Under the pieces are notes generated by a model. It saw nothing but the letters and a program-made list of their open reading frames with translations. It was not told where the DNA came from and ran no database searches. Source: Botrytis cinerea B05.10 (Eukaryota > Ascomycota > Leotiomycetes > Helotiales > Sclerotiniaceae). Taken from it: a stretch of 64,000 nucleotides of DNA. The first letter of the stretch is position 1. Every line of letters begins with the position of its first letter. The stretch covers positions 2,232,001 to 2,296,000 of the forward strand of contig NC_037310.1 in the NCBI RefSeq assembly GCF_000143535.2, in the 5' to 3' direction. Below are positions 11,316 to 21,162 of this stretch, piece by piece. The position numbers and the translations under genes are program-made.

Positions 11316-12065
11316 CTAACCTGTGCTTCCAAAGCCGCCTTCACCCCTCACACTCTCCTCCAAAACCAAAACCTCTGTAACCTCTGGTGTATAAATTCTC
11401 TCCAAAATCAATTGTGCTACACGATCGCCCTCCTTAACCTCGAAGTCCTTTTCGCCGTGGTTGAAGAGGAGTACTTTGACTTGACCTCGATAGTCAGCAT
11501 CGATTACGCCAGCGCCAGTGTCAATCATATGCTTGGAGGCGAGTCCAGAGCGTGGGGCTATACGGCCATCTGAACAGAGAATTAGTTAAATGCAATTGAG
11601 TGAAGACAATGTGATATGACGAAGAGAGGGGCAATAGAGTAGGAAGAATGAGGGGACAAAAAACATACAAGTTCCATCTGGCACAGCCATACTGATATCA
11701 GTATCCACCAAAACCTTTCCCTTCGCAGGCACAACCGTTTCTTTTGCAGCGTAGATATCGTATCCGGCAGCGAAAGCGCTACCTCGTGTAGGCAGACGGG
11801 CGCGAGGAGAAAGCTTCTTAATGAGGAGGGGGGGAGGGGTAGATGATTTTAGGGGTGTGGGGGCGGGGGCTGAACCGTTTGTTGCCGGTGCTGGAGTTGT
11901 GGTGGGCGCGGTGCTTGGAGTGGAAGACATGATTTCTTGGAGGGAAGAGGTGGCTGCGGCTGCGGCTGCGGCTGCGGGAGTAGATTTACTGGGAGAGCTC
12001 GAGGACGAAGTCTTTTGACGTTTGGGCAGCGGTGAGGTTGGAGAATTGGGTGGGAGTGTGGACAT
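11316..12065 (-). CDS. DUT1: dUTP pyrophosphatase (dUTPase)
   Basis: Two exons, complement(11316-11569, 11669-12065), give 216 residues with start MSTLPP. It hydrolyses dUTP to dUMP and PPi, keeping uracil out of DNA and feeding dTMP synthesis. All five trimeric-dUTPase motifs are present: AAGYDIYAA (1), PRSGLA (2), [11 protein letters not shown] with the catalytic Asp (3), GDRVAQLIL (4) and the C-terminal [10 protein letters not shown] (5). The first about 75 residues are Ser/Pro/Ala-rich with an Ala8 run (GCN repeat) and a basic LPKRQK patch that could serve nuclear import. The frame is open upstream of this ATG for 68 more codons to ATG at 12269, and those residues are Arg/Ser/Phe-rich and acid-poor, like a mitochondrial presequence. 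A longer isoform is therefore possible. The gene is convergent with pyridoxal kinase, 200 bp apart. Confidence 0.95.
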
Positions 12066-12991
12066 TGAGATAGGAATGTTGGAGAGAAATTTGTTAAAGA
12101 GGGTATAGGTGAAATTGACTGAGCGAGTGTGGTTGAAGAAGAGAGTTCGGGGTTGGGTTTGGTTTTGGAAGACTGCCGAAACAAAGTTTCGGTGAGTGGG
12201 AAAAGAAAAATATGGGGAGACGCGACGCGAGACGTGTTGGGCAGGGATTTTCATTTTTGGTTTCATCATTTTTCATTGTCACCCTCATTTCAGACGTGGT
12301 GAGCGTGACTAATTGGTCATTCTTAGTATATGGCGGGGTGTGAGGTTAGAACCAATGACAAGCTTACATTCTGCAGATGAGGTGTGGTTAGAGTAAGAAA
12401 TTGACCCAGATTTATCACCACAGCCTCCAGTGATATTGCTCACCTCATGTCGTCGATGAGGGAGGTACGATCATGCCACCTCGAGGGCTGCTCCCTTCTT
12501 ATAGTTCTATACGAAAGTGTCGAGTCTTTTCTCTCAAAGGACTAAAACTATCACAGCGGAGGTAAATTCGTATGTTCGTCGAATGCTCAGATATTCCTTC
12601 CTTGCTGTTTCCGAGAACTTTATATCAGATGAAGAAAAGGAGTAAACGGTTGGAATTTGGAGAGAACGAGTACGTTGATGTAAAGCAAGTGGTTTTAAAT
12701 TCAGGATGAGCGCTTGCGTTCTTAAAGGGTGTTGAGGCGTTCAGGTGGCCAGGTCTAGCCCGTAGTTGTGCAAGACCCTCGATGCCTTCCATCGCCGCAG
12801 GTCTACTGACCTCTCTCTCCCTGACACCTTCTCGAACCTGCTTTTATCTCTATTGTACCGCAACTGGGTAGCATGCCAGTGCCTTTCATGGGATGTCGTA
12901 TTGTATTCAAACATCTTGTGTATGAGTGTTGTCCTCATCAATTCTTCAAACCCCAAGCACTCATAGTGAATCCGTCTCTCTACCTACCCCT
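12066..12991. other. dUTPase upstream region and gene-free spacer
   Basis: Holds the dUTPase 5' region (12066-12300), which is open in frame with the enzyme, then about 700 bp without a supportable gene. A stretch at 12730-12990 is open on both strands but shows no protein-like pattern. Confidence 0.45.
12220..12230 (+). promoter_or_regulatory. Overlapping MCB-like motifs upstream of dUTPase
   Basis: The sequence ACGCGACGCGA contains two ACGCGA cores, 155-165 bp before the proximal ATG of the dUTPase gene. dUTPase and PCNA are both S-phase functions, so MBF-type control is a reasonable reading. The motif also lies inside the possible N-terminal extension. Confidence 0.4.
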
Positions 12992-13513
12992 TTAAGCCCA
13001 CTCTCTCGGGCTCACCGCACCGCCCTTACAGTTCCACTCCCCATCAGTATCGTCCTCATCGGGATCGAGAGGTGTTTCAATCCCATATTTTTTCTCGATC
13101 ATCTCACTCGCCTCTTTCCATTTCCGCTCCTCGTTACATAGTTCAAGCTGTCGCCTCTGGGAATGTTGTGCCTTCTCCTCCTTTTTCGATTTCTTTAGCT
13201 GGGCCTTCATCTCTTGCAAACTTAATTGACCCGTGGCGTATTCCTCGGCCACCATCTGTCTTGCTTCTTTTGCCTCATTTTTTATCCGGTTCTTCTCGTC
13301 TTTCCTCTTCTTTCTTTGTTCTTCTTCTGCTGAAAAGCTTCTCGCTCCTCTTTCCTTTGCTAATTTGTTGTGGGTCGCCTTCCTTCTTTCATATAAAGAG
13401 AAGGTTAATGATTCATTCGTGGAGATCCTCTGGAGTTGCGGGTTTTGAGCGCAAGAAGGCCTCATTCCGTTTTGTAGCTTTCGAAGCTTGAAGAATAATT
13501 CTTTGGCGCCCAT
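12992..13513 (-). CDS. Hypothetical Lys/Glu-rich coiled-coil protein
   Basis: A single-exon frame of 173 residues starting MGAKELFFKLRKLQ. The centre (about residues 45-145) is dominated by Lys, Glu, Arg and Gln in heptad-like patterns (EEEQRKKRKDEKNRIKNEAK, QMKAQLKKSKKEEK-like), predicting a long charged helix. The C-terminus has an acidic patch LDPDEDDTDGEW. The composition is nuclear or ribosome-associated in style, but I do not recognise a family. Strong codon and amino-acid bias on this strand argues that it is real; the opposite strand frame is Ser/Phe-rich and looks like its shadow. Confidence 0.55.
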   Translation of the reverse strand: MGAKELFFKLRKLQNGMRPSCAQNPQLQRISTNESLTFSLYERRKATHNKLAKERGARSFSAEEEQRKKRKDEKNRIKNEAKEARQMVAEEYATGQLSLQEMKAQLKKSKKEEKAQHSQRRQLELCNEERKWKEASEMIEKKYGIETPLDPDEDDTDGEWNCKGGAVSPREWA

Positions 13514-14456
13514 AATTGCCGTGTCTTTGAGTTGTTCGGTTTCTTAATTTGCAGAGATTGAGATTATAGTTGATATGAGAAGTACTATTGTGTAGTATTA
13601 TATCTTGTGGAGGATTCGTTTAGCAAGCAACCAAGGTAAAATGTATGTATATTCAACGAAAGAATGAAAAAAAATCGAAGAGAAAGGACCTTTATATACT
13701 CAAGTGTTATATCGCAAATGACATGTCAAAAGAAAATCCAAAACCTAGAAGCGCGCCGTCGTGAAGCGGACTCGGATCTAGCGCATTCCATTTTACCAAT
13801 GGGAGACTTTCACCCTCTCATCACGCTCTAAGTTTGTTAAGTACTCACCATGTGATATCAAGTGGCCAGCAAAACTCTCAATTTATCTCTGAGTGTAATA
13901 AAGGTTAAGTTAATGCTTATTCTGACAGGTATCATGATGTGAAGATCATTCATAGAAAAATTGATCTTATTGTAATAGATCTGGTTACTATTGGACCAGC
14001 CATACCCCTTAGGGCTCTGGCATCAAGCTAATTGCATGTTATATGCCTATTCAGGCTAGCACCCTCTTCTTCCATCATGATCAAAAGAAGATTTTGCTTG
14101 GCGATACCGGCTAAAAACACTGTCATACCTCGCACCTCTGCAGGTCCAGGTGTAGAAATTGAATCATAAAAAAGCATGCATCACTGTCATTTTATAAATT
14201 TTGTGTTTATCAAGACTAAATTCAGACTATGTGATCTATTCTGGATATCTCGAATTGATCGACTCTGACAACGTCCATCTACACTCCCTCGACCTTTCTT
14301 TCCATTTGCTATCTTCCAAGTTCCCTAACACTTCCCATTATTCAAATGCCTATTGTAATTTTCCCTCCAACTCAACTCTGGTACTAAATACTACTATGGA
14401 TCTTCAGCATGCTCGACATGCTCAACATGTTCGACGCAACTATCCTTCTCCTCCCT
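13514..14456. other. AT-rich intergenic region
   Basis: No gene supported. Contains the upstream region of the coiled-coil protein and generally AT-rich sequence. Confidence 0.5.
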
Positions 14457-14711
14457 CTATTTCTCTCCGTCCAATTCTTCTTCATCCCATTTCACCTCGT
14501 CCCATTTTTCCTCATCCCATTCTACTTCACTCCAGCCCCAATCATCCGCGTTCAGACATCCGTCTTCGACTTCACGATTCAAAGGCTCGATATCCATAAA
14601 ATGCTTTCCCTCCTTTGCCTCTTGAGCAATCTCATGAGAATTTTTCAAACTAATCGACTTATCGAAGACATCCCCAACCAAATTACAAGTCTTCTTGGAG
14701 TGAGTTTTCCT
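14457..14711 (-). other. 84-codon in-frame continuation beyond a TAG stop
   Basis: Directly after the TAG that ends the small minus-strand gene above it, the same frame stays open for 84 codons to a second TAG. The predicted residues look protein-like (LVGDVFDKSISLKNSHEIAQ) and finish with imperfect WDE(E/V)xKWDE tandem units around 14460-14540. It may be translated by readthrough, be the remains of a longer ancestral C-terminus, or be joined by a splice I cannot see. Confidence 0.4.
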
Positions 14712-15281
14712 CTACTGCTGCTCTTGCTCCTCGGCTTCCTTTGCCAAACGTCGGCGTTCTTTGTAGACCGAAAGCGTGATCGATGCTTGCGATGCAGTTC
14801 TCACTAGATGGATATCTTGGAGAGAGCCAGGACGGGTTTTATCAATCGCTTTCCACCATCCGAACAGTTTCTTTTCGGTATGCTGGATAAATCCCATGGT
14901 TACCGAATCGCTGAAATCGGCGCGAGGGAGTGGTGCAGATGCCTGTGGTATCGTGTGTTCTTTTTTCCTATGCTCAAAATGTCAGAAGTGGATTGGATAG
15001 TGATTTGTCATTCTGCTTGCCTTGAATAGTATAGAATTCTAAGTAGTAAGTACAGATTACGCTTATCGTCGTCTAGATACTATAATATCTTCCCAAATTT
15101 CAAAACAGCACAATCTCAACTCATGTAAAAATCAAAGATCAAAGTATTTTCTGTAGAGACGAAGCCCGAAAGAAAGACAGGAGAAGAATCATTACCATTG
15201 ATAGCCGGCTCTCGTAAGCGGCCGACTAGTTGTTCCTACTACTGCAGAAGAAAAAGAAGATCGATCAAACCCATCTAACAT
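14712..15281 (-). CDS. Hypothetical small protein, two exons
   Basis: Proposed model complement(14712-14967, 15196-15281), 113 residues, starting MLDGFDRSSFSS. The first exon ends ...GYQ-TG at a GTAATG donor. The second begins after GCATAG, with a CTGAC branch-point-like motif about 20 bp before it, and the split codon TG|G reads Trp in phase. Exon 2 contains PLPRADFSDSVTMGFIQHTE and KKLFGWWKAIDKTRPG, ending in a basic/Glu-rich helix ERRRLAKEAEEQEQQ. The family was not recognised. The 228-nt intron is long for this genome, so another small exon is possible. The frame continues past the stop (see 14457-14711). Confidence 0.45.
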
Positions 15282-16136
15282 AGAATTTCTCCAAAACGCC
15301 CATTGTGCGAAACCCTATCAACGTCTGTCTCAATGCTAAAAAGAATCGCCTCGAATGCCATTGAACTCTCGTCATTAATTTTCCTCCTAGCATACTAACT
15401 AGCATACCCATCTCGACGCATTTTAACACCATGACCAGAAGAGTCGGAGTTAATTCCATTTTCCCCACCTCTAGTCTTAGAATCACGCACTAATAAGCTT
15501 GTCAAACCTGCATTATTGCGCAATCGCTACCATTTAAGCTTTCCAGACTAGATATCTAAGAATAGTCTCGAGGGAACAATAATGGAAACAAATCCGCATC
15601 ATCGATATCACATTACCACAGACTATCTCGATTCACGATTCGGGTTCGAGGAAACTTTCTGCTTTTGGGTAAAGATGTGATGAGGATGAGATTTCATTAC
15701 CAATAGTGTATGTATTGATTAGCTAACGAGAACTTGATTTCTATGTGCCCATCTCATCGATACGATGAGGACAGCTCTCTAAAAGGTACTTAAGGTATGC
15801 ATGTATAGCTAAAAGTAATTGGAGTGTGGGTATGCATGGGTATAGTACTCCTTCAAAGCCAGTGCAGTGCGAATGAAGTGAAAAGAAGACTGCAACAAAA
15901 AACGAAGTGCGCAAGGAGCGCGGATGAAAGAAATCTAAAAAAAAAAAAAAACACTACAAATATATAACCATAAAACCTATATGTCCGATAGCCTCTCTCC
16001 ATAAAGTCCACCCTAATTATGTGCAATAAAATATTGGTATGCAAGAGAGAACTATCTCTTTCCCTCCCTAGCCTTAGCGTGAAAACACATGAAGATAAAA
16101 ACTCATAACAAAAATCGGTTGATTGGTCCATTACAA
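15282..16136. other. Intergenic region with weak minus-strand coding traces
   Basis: Minus-strand frames around 15300-15530 include a 30-40 codon protein-like stretch with LLVRDSKTRGGENG, followed by a possible GTTAGT...TTTTTAG intron, but its continuation overlaps the first exon of the neighbouring small gene in another frame, so I do not call a gene. The rest, including an A14 run near 15939-15952, is probably the 3' flank of the next gene. Confidence 0.35.
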
Positions 16137-17768
16137 TTAGACCTTAATAGACATCTTTCTTGGTCTCTTGAGCTCTTCCGATAATTCTTCCCTAACCATT
16201 CGACACCATTTCCAAATTACTTCTTCGAATCCCTCCCATGCATCACGGTCTTCGCTATTTACTACTCCCATAACATCAAATTTGACATCTGCTTCCCATC
16301 TTAACTCGGCAGCCTTGACCCAGAATCGAAGGTTCTCGGCTGATCGATATGGCTTGTTAAATTCAGTATGGAACGTAGATATCGCTCCAAATGGTCTTTT
16401 GCTTTTCTTGACTGCTGCATTATGAAGCTTCACTAATCTTAGGCCAGTTTTCATTTCCGCGAGAAATGGTGTAGGGAGGAGACTGTCATCTTTTACATCG
16501 TCCACTAATGATAGTGGTGGCAGGGTATCGGGTTCTGGATCCATAGATTTTAAAAATGCATACTCTCTTTCGATCTCCTTTCCTGCCCAACCATCGGCAT
16601 GAAGCCAGGTCCAACTCGCTATTAATTTTCGCTCTTCTTGCTCCAGGACTTTCTCCTGTCTAAGCATATTACGTACGCCGTCAACCCAGTTATCCATCGT
16701 TTCTCTTTCTTCTGTGCGTATTCCGTTGGCGAATCCTCGAGTAGCCATACGTTTTAAAACCTCCAGGACAGATAACAACTCTCCTCGGATTTCTCTTTCC
16801 GATTTGATTGCTAGGAGGCGTTCGGGATGTTCATGAGCGGTATAATACATTTTTGCCGCACGAATAGCGAGAGTCATAATATCCAGCATATTCATACCCT
16901 GTACCTCAAACCAACCTTTCTGCTTAGCATCGGGGGTTGCGGAATTTGTATTTTCGGCTTTGGATGTGGGTAGGGGAGAGGCTGGGGGAGTTCTTGCATG
17001 CTTTGCGTCTTCTAAGGCCGCAGTAGCATTATTGAGGGCATCCACCAACTCCTGCCTAAGCTGATTCAGAGTTGGGGGAGGTGCAACGACTTTCTCGCGA
17101 TGAATATAGGTACTTGCTGTCGGAGGGAGCATGTGTAAAGGATTGTCGTCTTCTTCGCCGCTAAAATATTCATCTACATCCTCGTTATAGTCGTGAATAG
17201 GACTGTCCGCCAGCATACCGCCAAATTGAGCAGAGAGCTCTGGGCTGCTAGCCGTAGAAGCATATGACGAGTCCGCATCAGACCCCGAGCCAGGTACGAG
17301 GAATGACGTGTCCAAGACCGATAAATCCAGAGTCTCTCTACCATCCTTCCTCTTCTTCATTAATCGCCCACCTTTCCCGTCCAATAGACCAGTTCGGGCG
17401 AAGTAATACTGTAAATGTGCTATGCTTCCCAAGCTCAAGACGCTCTCTCTCGATTGTGCCGACTTTGCGAAATTGGTTCCTTGTGGTCGAACATAACCGC
17501 GTCGTTTCGGCTTTTCCTGCCCTGCCATAGAGGTTCTAGTTCCATAACTCGCAGACGAAGATCGAGAAACCGAGCTTCCGACCGAACTTTGCTCAGACGC
17601 ACGGCTCATAGCACTTGATCTGCCAGAGAAGACCGAGCCTTCGGAGGCTGTCGAAACGCATCGAGCGGAATCCCCGGTTGCTCCTATCGCGGGTGAAGGC
17701 CTTCCAGTTGGAGATGGTGATCTTCTGGTGAAGGAGGGTCGTCCGGTGTATTCTTCGGCTGTCTCCAT
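16137..17768 (-). CDS. Conserved fungal protein of unknown function, 543 residues
   Basis: An uninterrupted frame. The first available ATG (METAEEYTG, context CAAACATGG) is at 17768. The N-terminal third is Ser-rich and disordered, with repeats of SPSPTGRPSP type. A middle region has HLQYYFARTGLLDGKGGRL (near residues 115-135). A Pro-rich linker follows, then an alpha-helical C-terminal half from about 300 onward with GWFEVQGMNMLDIMTLAIRA, WVDGVRNML, and FWVKAAELRWEADVKFDVMG. The layout resembles an uncharacterised ascomycete protein family; I cannot assign a function. No membrane segment is seen. The frame is open for another 46 codons upstream without ATG, so a non-AUG start or an upstream exon is possible. 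Confidence 0.8.
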   Translation of the reverse strand: METAEEYTGRPSFTRRSPSPTGRPSPAIGATGDSARCVSTASEGSVFSGRSSAMSRASEQSSVGSSVSRSSSASYGTRTSMAGQEKPKRRGYVRPQGTNFAKSAQSRESVLSLGSIAHLQYYFARTGLLDGKGGRLMKKRKDGRETLDLSVLDTSFLVPGSGSDADSSYASTASSPELSAQFGGMLADSPIHDYNEDVDEYFSGEEDDNPLHMLPPTASTYIHREKVVAPPPTLNQLRQELVDALNNATAALEDAKHARTPPASPLPTSKAENTNSATPDAKQKGWFEVQGMNMLDIMTLAIRAAKMYYTAHEHPERLLAIKSEREIRGELLSVLEVLKRMATRGFANGIRTEERETMDNWVDGVRNMLRQEKVLEQEERKLIASWTWLHADGWAGKEIEREYAFLKSMDPEPDTLPPLSLVDDVKDDSLLPTPFLAEMKTGLRLVKLHNAAVKKSKRPFGAISTFHTEFNKPYRSAENLRFWVKAAELRWEADVKFDVMGVVNSEDRDAWEGFEEVIWKWCRMVREELSEELKRPRKMSIKV

Positions 17769-18288
17769 GTTTGCTTGTTCTGTAATGTAAGTTTCAGGAA
17801 CGTGTATTGCAGATGACCTTGTAAGCCTTGAACCCAATGTGATATTATTAACGGTCGAAGATGATTCACTTGACACAGCCTTGGAATCCTCGGAATTCTT
17901 GTCCCTTCAAGAAGAGGAGTTTTCAAAGCAAAGATCTCAAAGCAACACGGTATGAATAACCTAATGCCGGCCGGTACAATAGCAAGACCTTCTGAGTATC
18001 AAATAATTTCCTCGGTGTTAAGGAGAAATTGCAGGGTTCCGCGTTTGAAACAAGTGAAGTGAACTTTTAAAAATATACACAGAACTGCAAGGCTGCCCAA
18101 AGCGTTCTTAATAAGCCTAGGTTTGCAGGAATCGGGATTCGATCGTTCTGGTCAGATCTTACAATGCAATGTAGCGAATGAAGTGAAGGAGGGAAGAAAG
18201 AAAGAGAGAAAGAAAGAGGATGTCAAGATTAGATAGTGTGAAGTTCCGAGCGTGAAGAGGGTTGACTTGAATGTCTTACTTGCTGTAA

Positions 18289-18326
18289 TGTCTGTGTCTG
18301 TCTGTGTCTATGTCTGTGTCTGTGTT
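18289..18326 (+). repeat. (GTCT/GT)n microsatellite
   Basis: Alternating tgtctgtg units, imperfect, about 38 bp. Confidence 0.7.
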
Positions 18327-18752
18327 GTTCCACGAAGAAGTGCGTACGGACAGAGTACATGAAGAGGAACAAGAAGAACCATCGACATGGAGATGGAAAC
18401 GCCTCCCTGGTATCCACGCCCGCTCATGAACATGTTGCCACGCTGTCTAATCTGCTAATCGGAGGTAATCTTACTCAATCAAACTCCCTGAATATATAAT
18501 TTCGTCTCCGGACCATGAAAATGCGCGTTCCCTTGAGGAAAAGCGTCGGAAGGATCTCCACTCTTGGGTGAAATTAACTACCGATGCCGTCGCGCATTAA
18601 TTGAATATAAACGAGGCGAAAGGGCAATTCACAAGAACGTATTTCTCAATCTCTTACCTAATTGGCCTGCACCGCGTGTCAATGTGTCTAATCGGCCAGC
18701 CCTACAAAATCCCGGACCAAGAATAGTTTGGAGACGAGCAACGCCGCGAACA

Positions 18753-18832
18753 TGGAGGAGAGGGGAGGGACGAGAGAGGAGGGAGGGGGGAGGAGAGGGG
18801 AGGGAGGAGGGACGAGAGACGAGAGCGAGGAG
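18753..18832 (+). repeat. G-rich polypurine tract
   Basis: About 80 bp of almost pure G/A with several runs of three to six G separated by one to seven bases, meeting the usual pattern for a potential G-quadruplex around 18781-18811. Confidence 0.75.
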
Positions 18833-19757
18833 TGTCCAAGGGCCACACCTCGTACCATGCCTTTCAATCAACAAGGGATCCGGAGGGAGTGCATGTCCAT
18901 ATCTTGGTATCTGGCAGGTCACGTTACCTGGTGTGGATATCCATCATTTTGTTTTGTTTCACATGAGTGCTTGACACCTCTTGTGGATTGAGAACTCATG
19001 ACTCATACAATGTGGAAGACTCGAAAAACAAGAAGAATCCATTGATTGCCTCAGATTGCCTTCAAACTTATTCTTATTACTTCAAGAGTGGTGGAGCGGT
19101 GGAGCCACTCAAGAACCCCAGGAACATTGCAACCCCCATCAAGCGCCCAAGAACCCCCCAGGAACAATCCACAGCCTATGACTTTCCCGTTTCAAAATAT
19201 CTTCCCAGCAAACTGGTCCTACTACCGCCCCAACGTCTGACTTGAGATCTCTCGATGCCAATCATATTGGTATAACGATAGAGAATTGTCCTGTTCGATG
19301 CAAAAAACATCTACAATTCACAGCCGCAGGTTTGAAGTCTAATCTGTTGGAGCTCATCGAATGGGCTGCTGATTCTGGATCGGAGAATGCGGTGAGTAAT
19401 ACTGTAACAAGGTAGGACTTCGGTGCTGTTCTATGTGTTTTATTTTTGGCAACTTGTAGACGCGGGAGAGGCAATGGAAGTGTATATAAGAAAGAGGAGG
19501 TTTCTGTGGAGATAATGTGTCTTTCCACAATATACATTTTAGTAGCTTTCCTGGCAGAGTGCAATAACTCGAAGATCTTCACTTCTATATTGATTGCCTG
19601 GTGCATCAAGGTTTATACTTTTTTCTTTTTTTTAAAAAAAAATTCCATTTTTCTAAATTCCTTTTTCCACGACGGTCTAGGTTTCATTTGCTGTCTGTCT
19701 CCTTTTTTTTCCAATTCCCACATCACAAATCAAACAACAATCTCAAAGTAATCCACG

Positions 19758-20204
19758 ATGAACATGGAAATGGAAATGGATGCACCTCTCCTCCGCTCCT
19801 CAACTTCAACCTCTACAGACACCAACTCTACGAGTTCCTCCACAAGTACTACTCCTACCCACCGCAGCTTCAATTTCAGCCGGAGCAGACCCCTCTCCAT
19901 ATCAAATTCGTACACTTCATCCCACACCCTCTCATCTCATACCTTTACACCTCCCCGTTCCAACCCCCCAAGCACCCTCTCACGCACACGATCTCTCTGC
20001 GCGAAATTCAGCACCGAAGTGCAATTTATGAAAATGAAGTTGTCCACGCGGGGAAAGAAGGAGAAGGGGAAAGGGAAGGGGAGATGGGTTAGGGTTGAAG
20101 GGGAGGGGGAGAGTGAGAGGAGAGTCGAGATGGTGTGGAGGAGGTTGGATGGGGGTCAGGGTATGATTCCTTATGGAGGGGTGGGGAGGGAGAGATTGGA
20201 ATGA
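19758..20204 (+). CDS. Hypothetical Ser/Thr-rich, basic protein
   Basis: A single frame of 148 residues starting MNMEMEMDAPLL. The first 90 residues are Ser/Thr/Pro-rich with TSTSTDTNSTSSSTSTT-type low complexity. A central KMKLSTRGKKEKGKGKGRW segment is strongly basic, and the end is Gly/Arg-rich. There is no recognised domain. ATG context and length make it plausible, but all three plus-strand frames are partly open here because of the low-complexity sequence, so coding status is uncertain. Confidence 0.4.
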   Translation: MNMEMEMDAPLLRSSTSTSTDTNSTSSSTSTTPTHRSFNFSRSRPLSISNSYTSSHTLSSHTFTPPRSNPPSTLSRTRSLCAKFSTEVQFMKMKLSTRGKKEKGKGKGRWVRVEGEGESERRVEMVWRRLDGGQGMIPYGGVGRERLE

Positions 20205-21162
20205 ATGGCTCTTTTGAGAGGATTTTGGGAAGAAAGACCAGTGATGTGATGTCATCGGAATGACGGGAACGAGAAACTAAATTCCCACGATCTGAGACGA
20301 TCGAAGATATAAAGACGCTGTGTGAGAGAAGGGGAAAGGTTGCTGTAATAGATTTAGATTGGACAGCAATCAGCGATGGAAGTCCCCCCTTCGGTAATCA
20401 TGGATTCTCTGAATGTATCCGAGGCTCGGAAATGATGGACGCAACGATGTCCATTATTACTAGGGAAGAAACGATGTTAGTATCATTGCCGTTAGATTCT
20501 CTGGAGAGAAATCTGCGGGGCAAGAATTCCAACAGTATCCCAATTGGATGTAACGGCACAGAGCTGTTTGTGTAGAAGAAGAAGAACCCCAGTAGAAGGA
20601 AGGTGGAACTATTGAGCTAGTCTCGAGGCGCGGTATGGACGAGAGACGCGGCGAACTCTTTATTTGCGATGACGAAGCATCAGAAGAACAATTGAATTCA
20701 AATTTGCTATAACCTCCACCTCAGGATATCCTATCCAGACTATATACATCATGTGTCCAACCGTGTGAATGACCTTAAACCCTCCATCCATACTCTAGAG
20801 ACTGCCAACCGGCAACCCACCTCCAGCATGATAGCTGTACCAAAGATTATCCCCAATTGTGCCCGGTTCCATATCATATTGATCAAAAGAGTTACTCCTA
20901 TGCTCCTCTACCCGATCTCTCAACACATCCCAATCCTGACACATCTTCATTCGCATGCAACCATCGACTCTATAGCCACTGATATACCAAAATGCGCAAT
21001 CCAGATTACACATGATATATTAACGAAGAGAATTAAAACGACAATAACCGTGCCAATCTCAGGACATCGCCAATATTCTGCAATGAAGATGGAGCCTTGG
21101 ACCAAATCAGCGATTTGCACCTTTGGATTTCCCAGCGGGGTTGAAACTCACGAAACTCGTAT
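20205..21162. other. Spacer with protein-like traces on both strands
   Basis: A minus-strand frame ending at 20795 reads naturally (QDWDVLRDRVEEH, IGDNLWYSYHAGGG) and another minus frame near 21020-21130 holds a hydrophobic stretch with EIGTVIVVLILFVN. They are in different frames without a convincing intron between them, so they may be relics of one degenerate gene lying next to the methyltransferase pseudogene. Confidence 0.3.

Larger units (their letters stand above)
17769..19757. other. Long ATG-free leader and repeat-rich spacer
   Basis: From 17769 to about 18290 the minus strand has essentially no ATG, consistent with a long 5' leader of the preceding gene. Beyond it lie a GTCT microsatellite, a purine tract, T-runs and short open frames without support. 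No gene is called. Confidence 0.5.

Noticed and set aside
14409..14807. Plus-strand frame of 132 codons, very hydrophobic (Leu/Phe/Pro).
   Set aside because: It is the complement of the acidic, Trp-Asp-Glu-rich minus-strand frame; the hydrophobic look is a strand artefact.
18120..18160. gattcgatcg-type sequence resembling a tRNA B box.
   Set aside because: No matching A box or cloverleaf arms at proper spacing on either strand.
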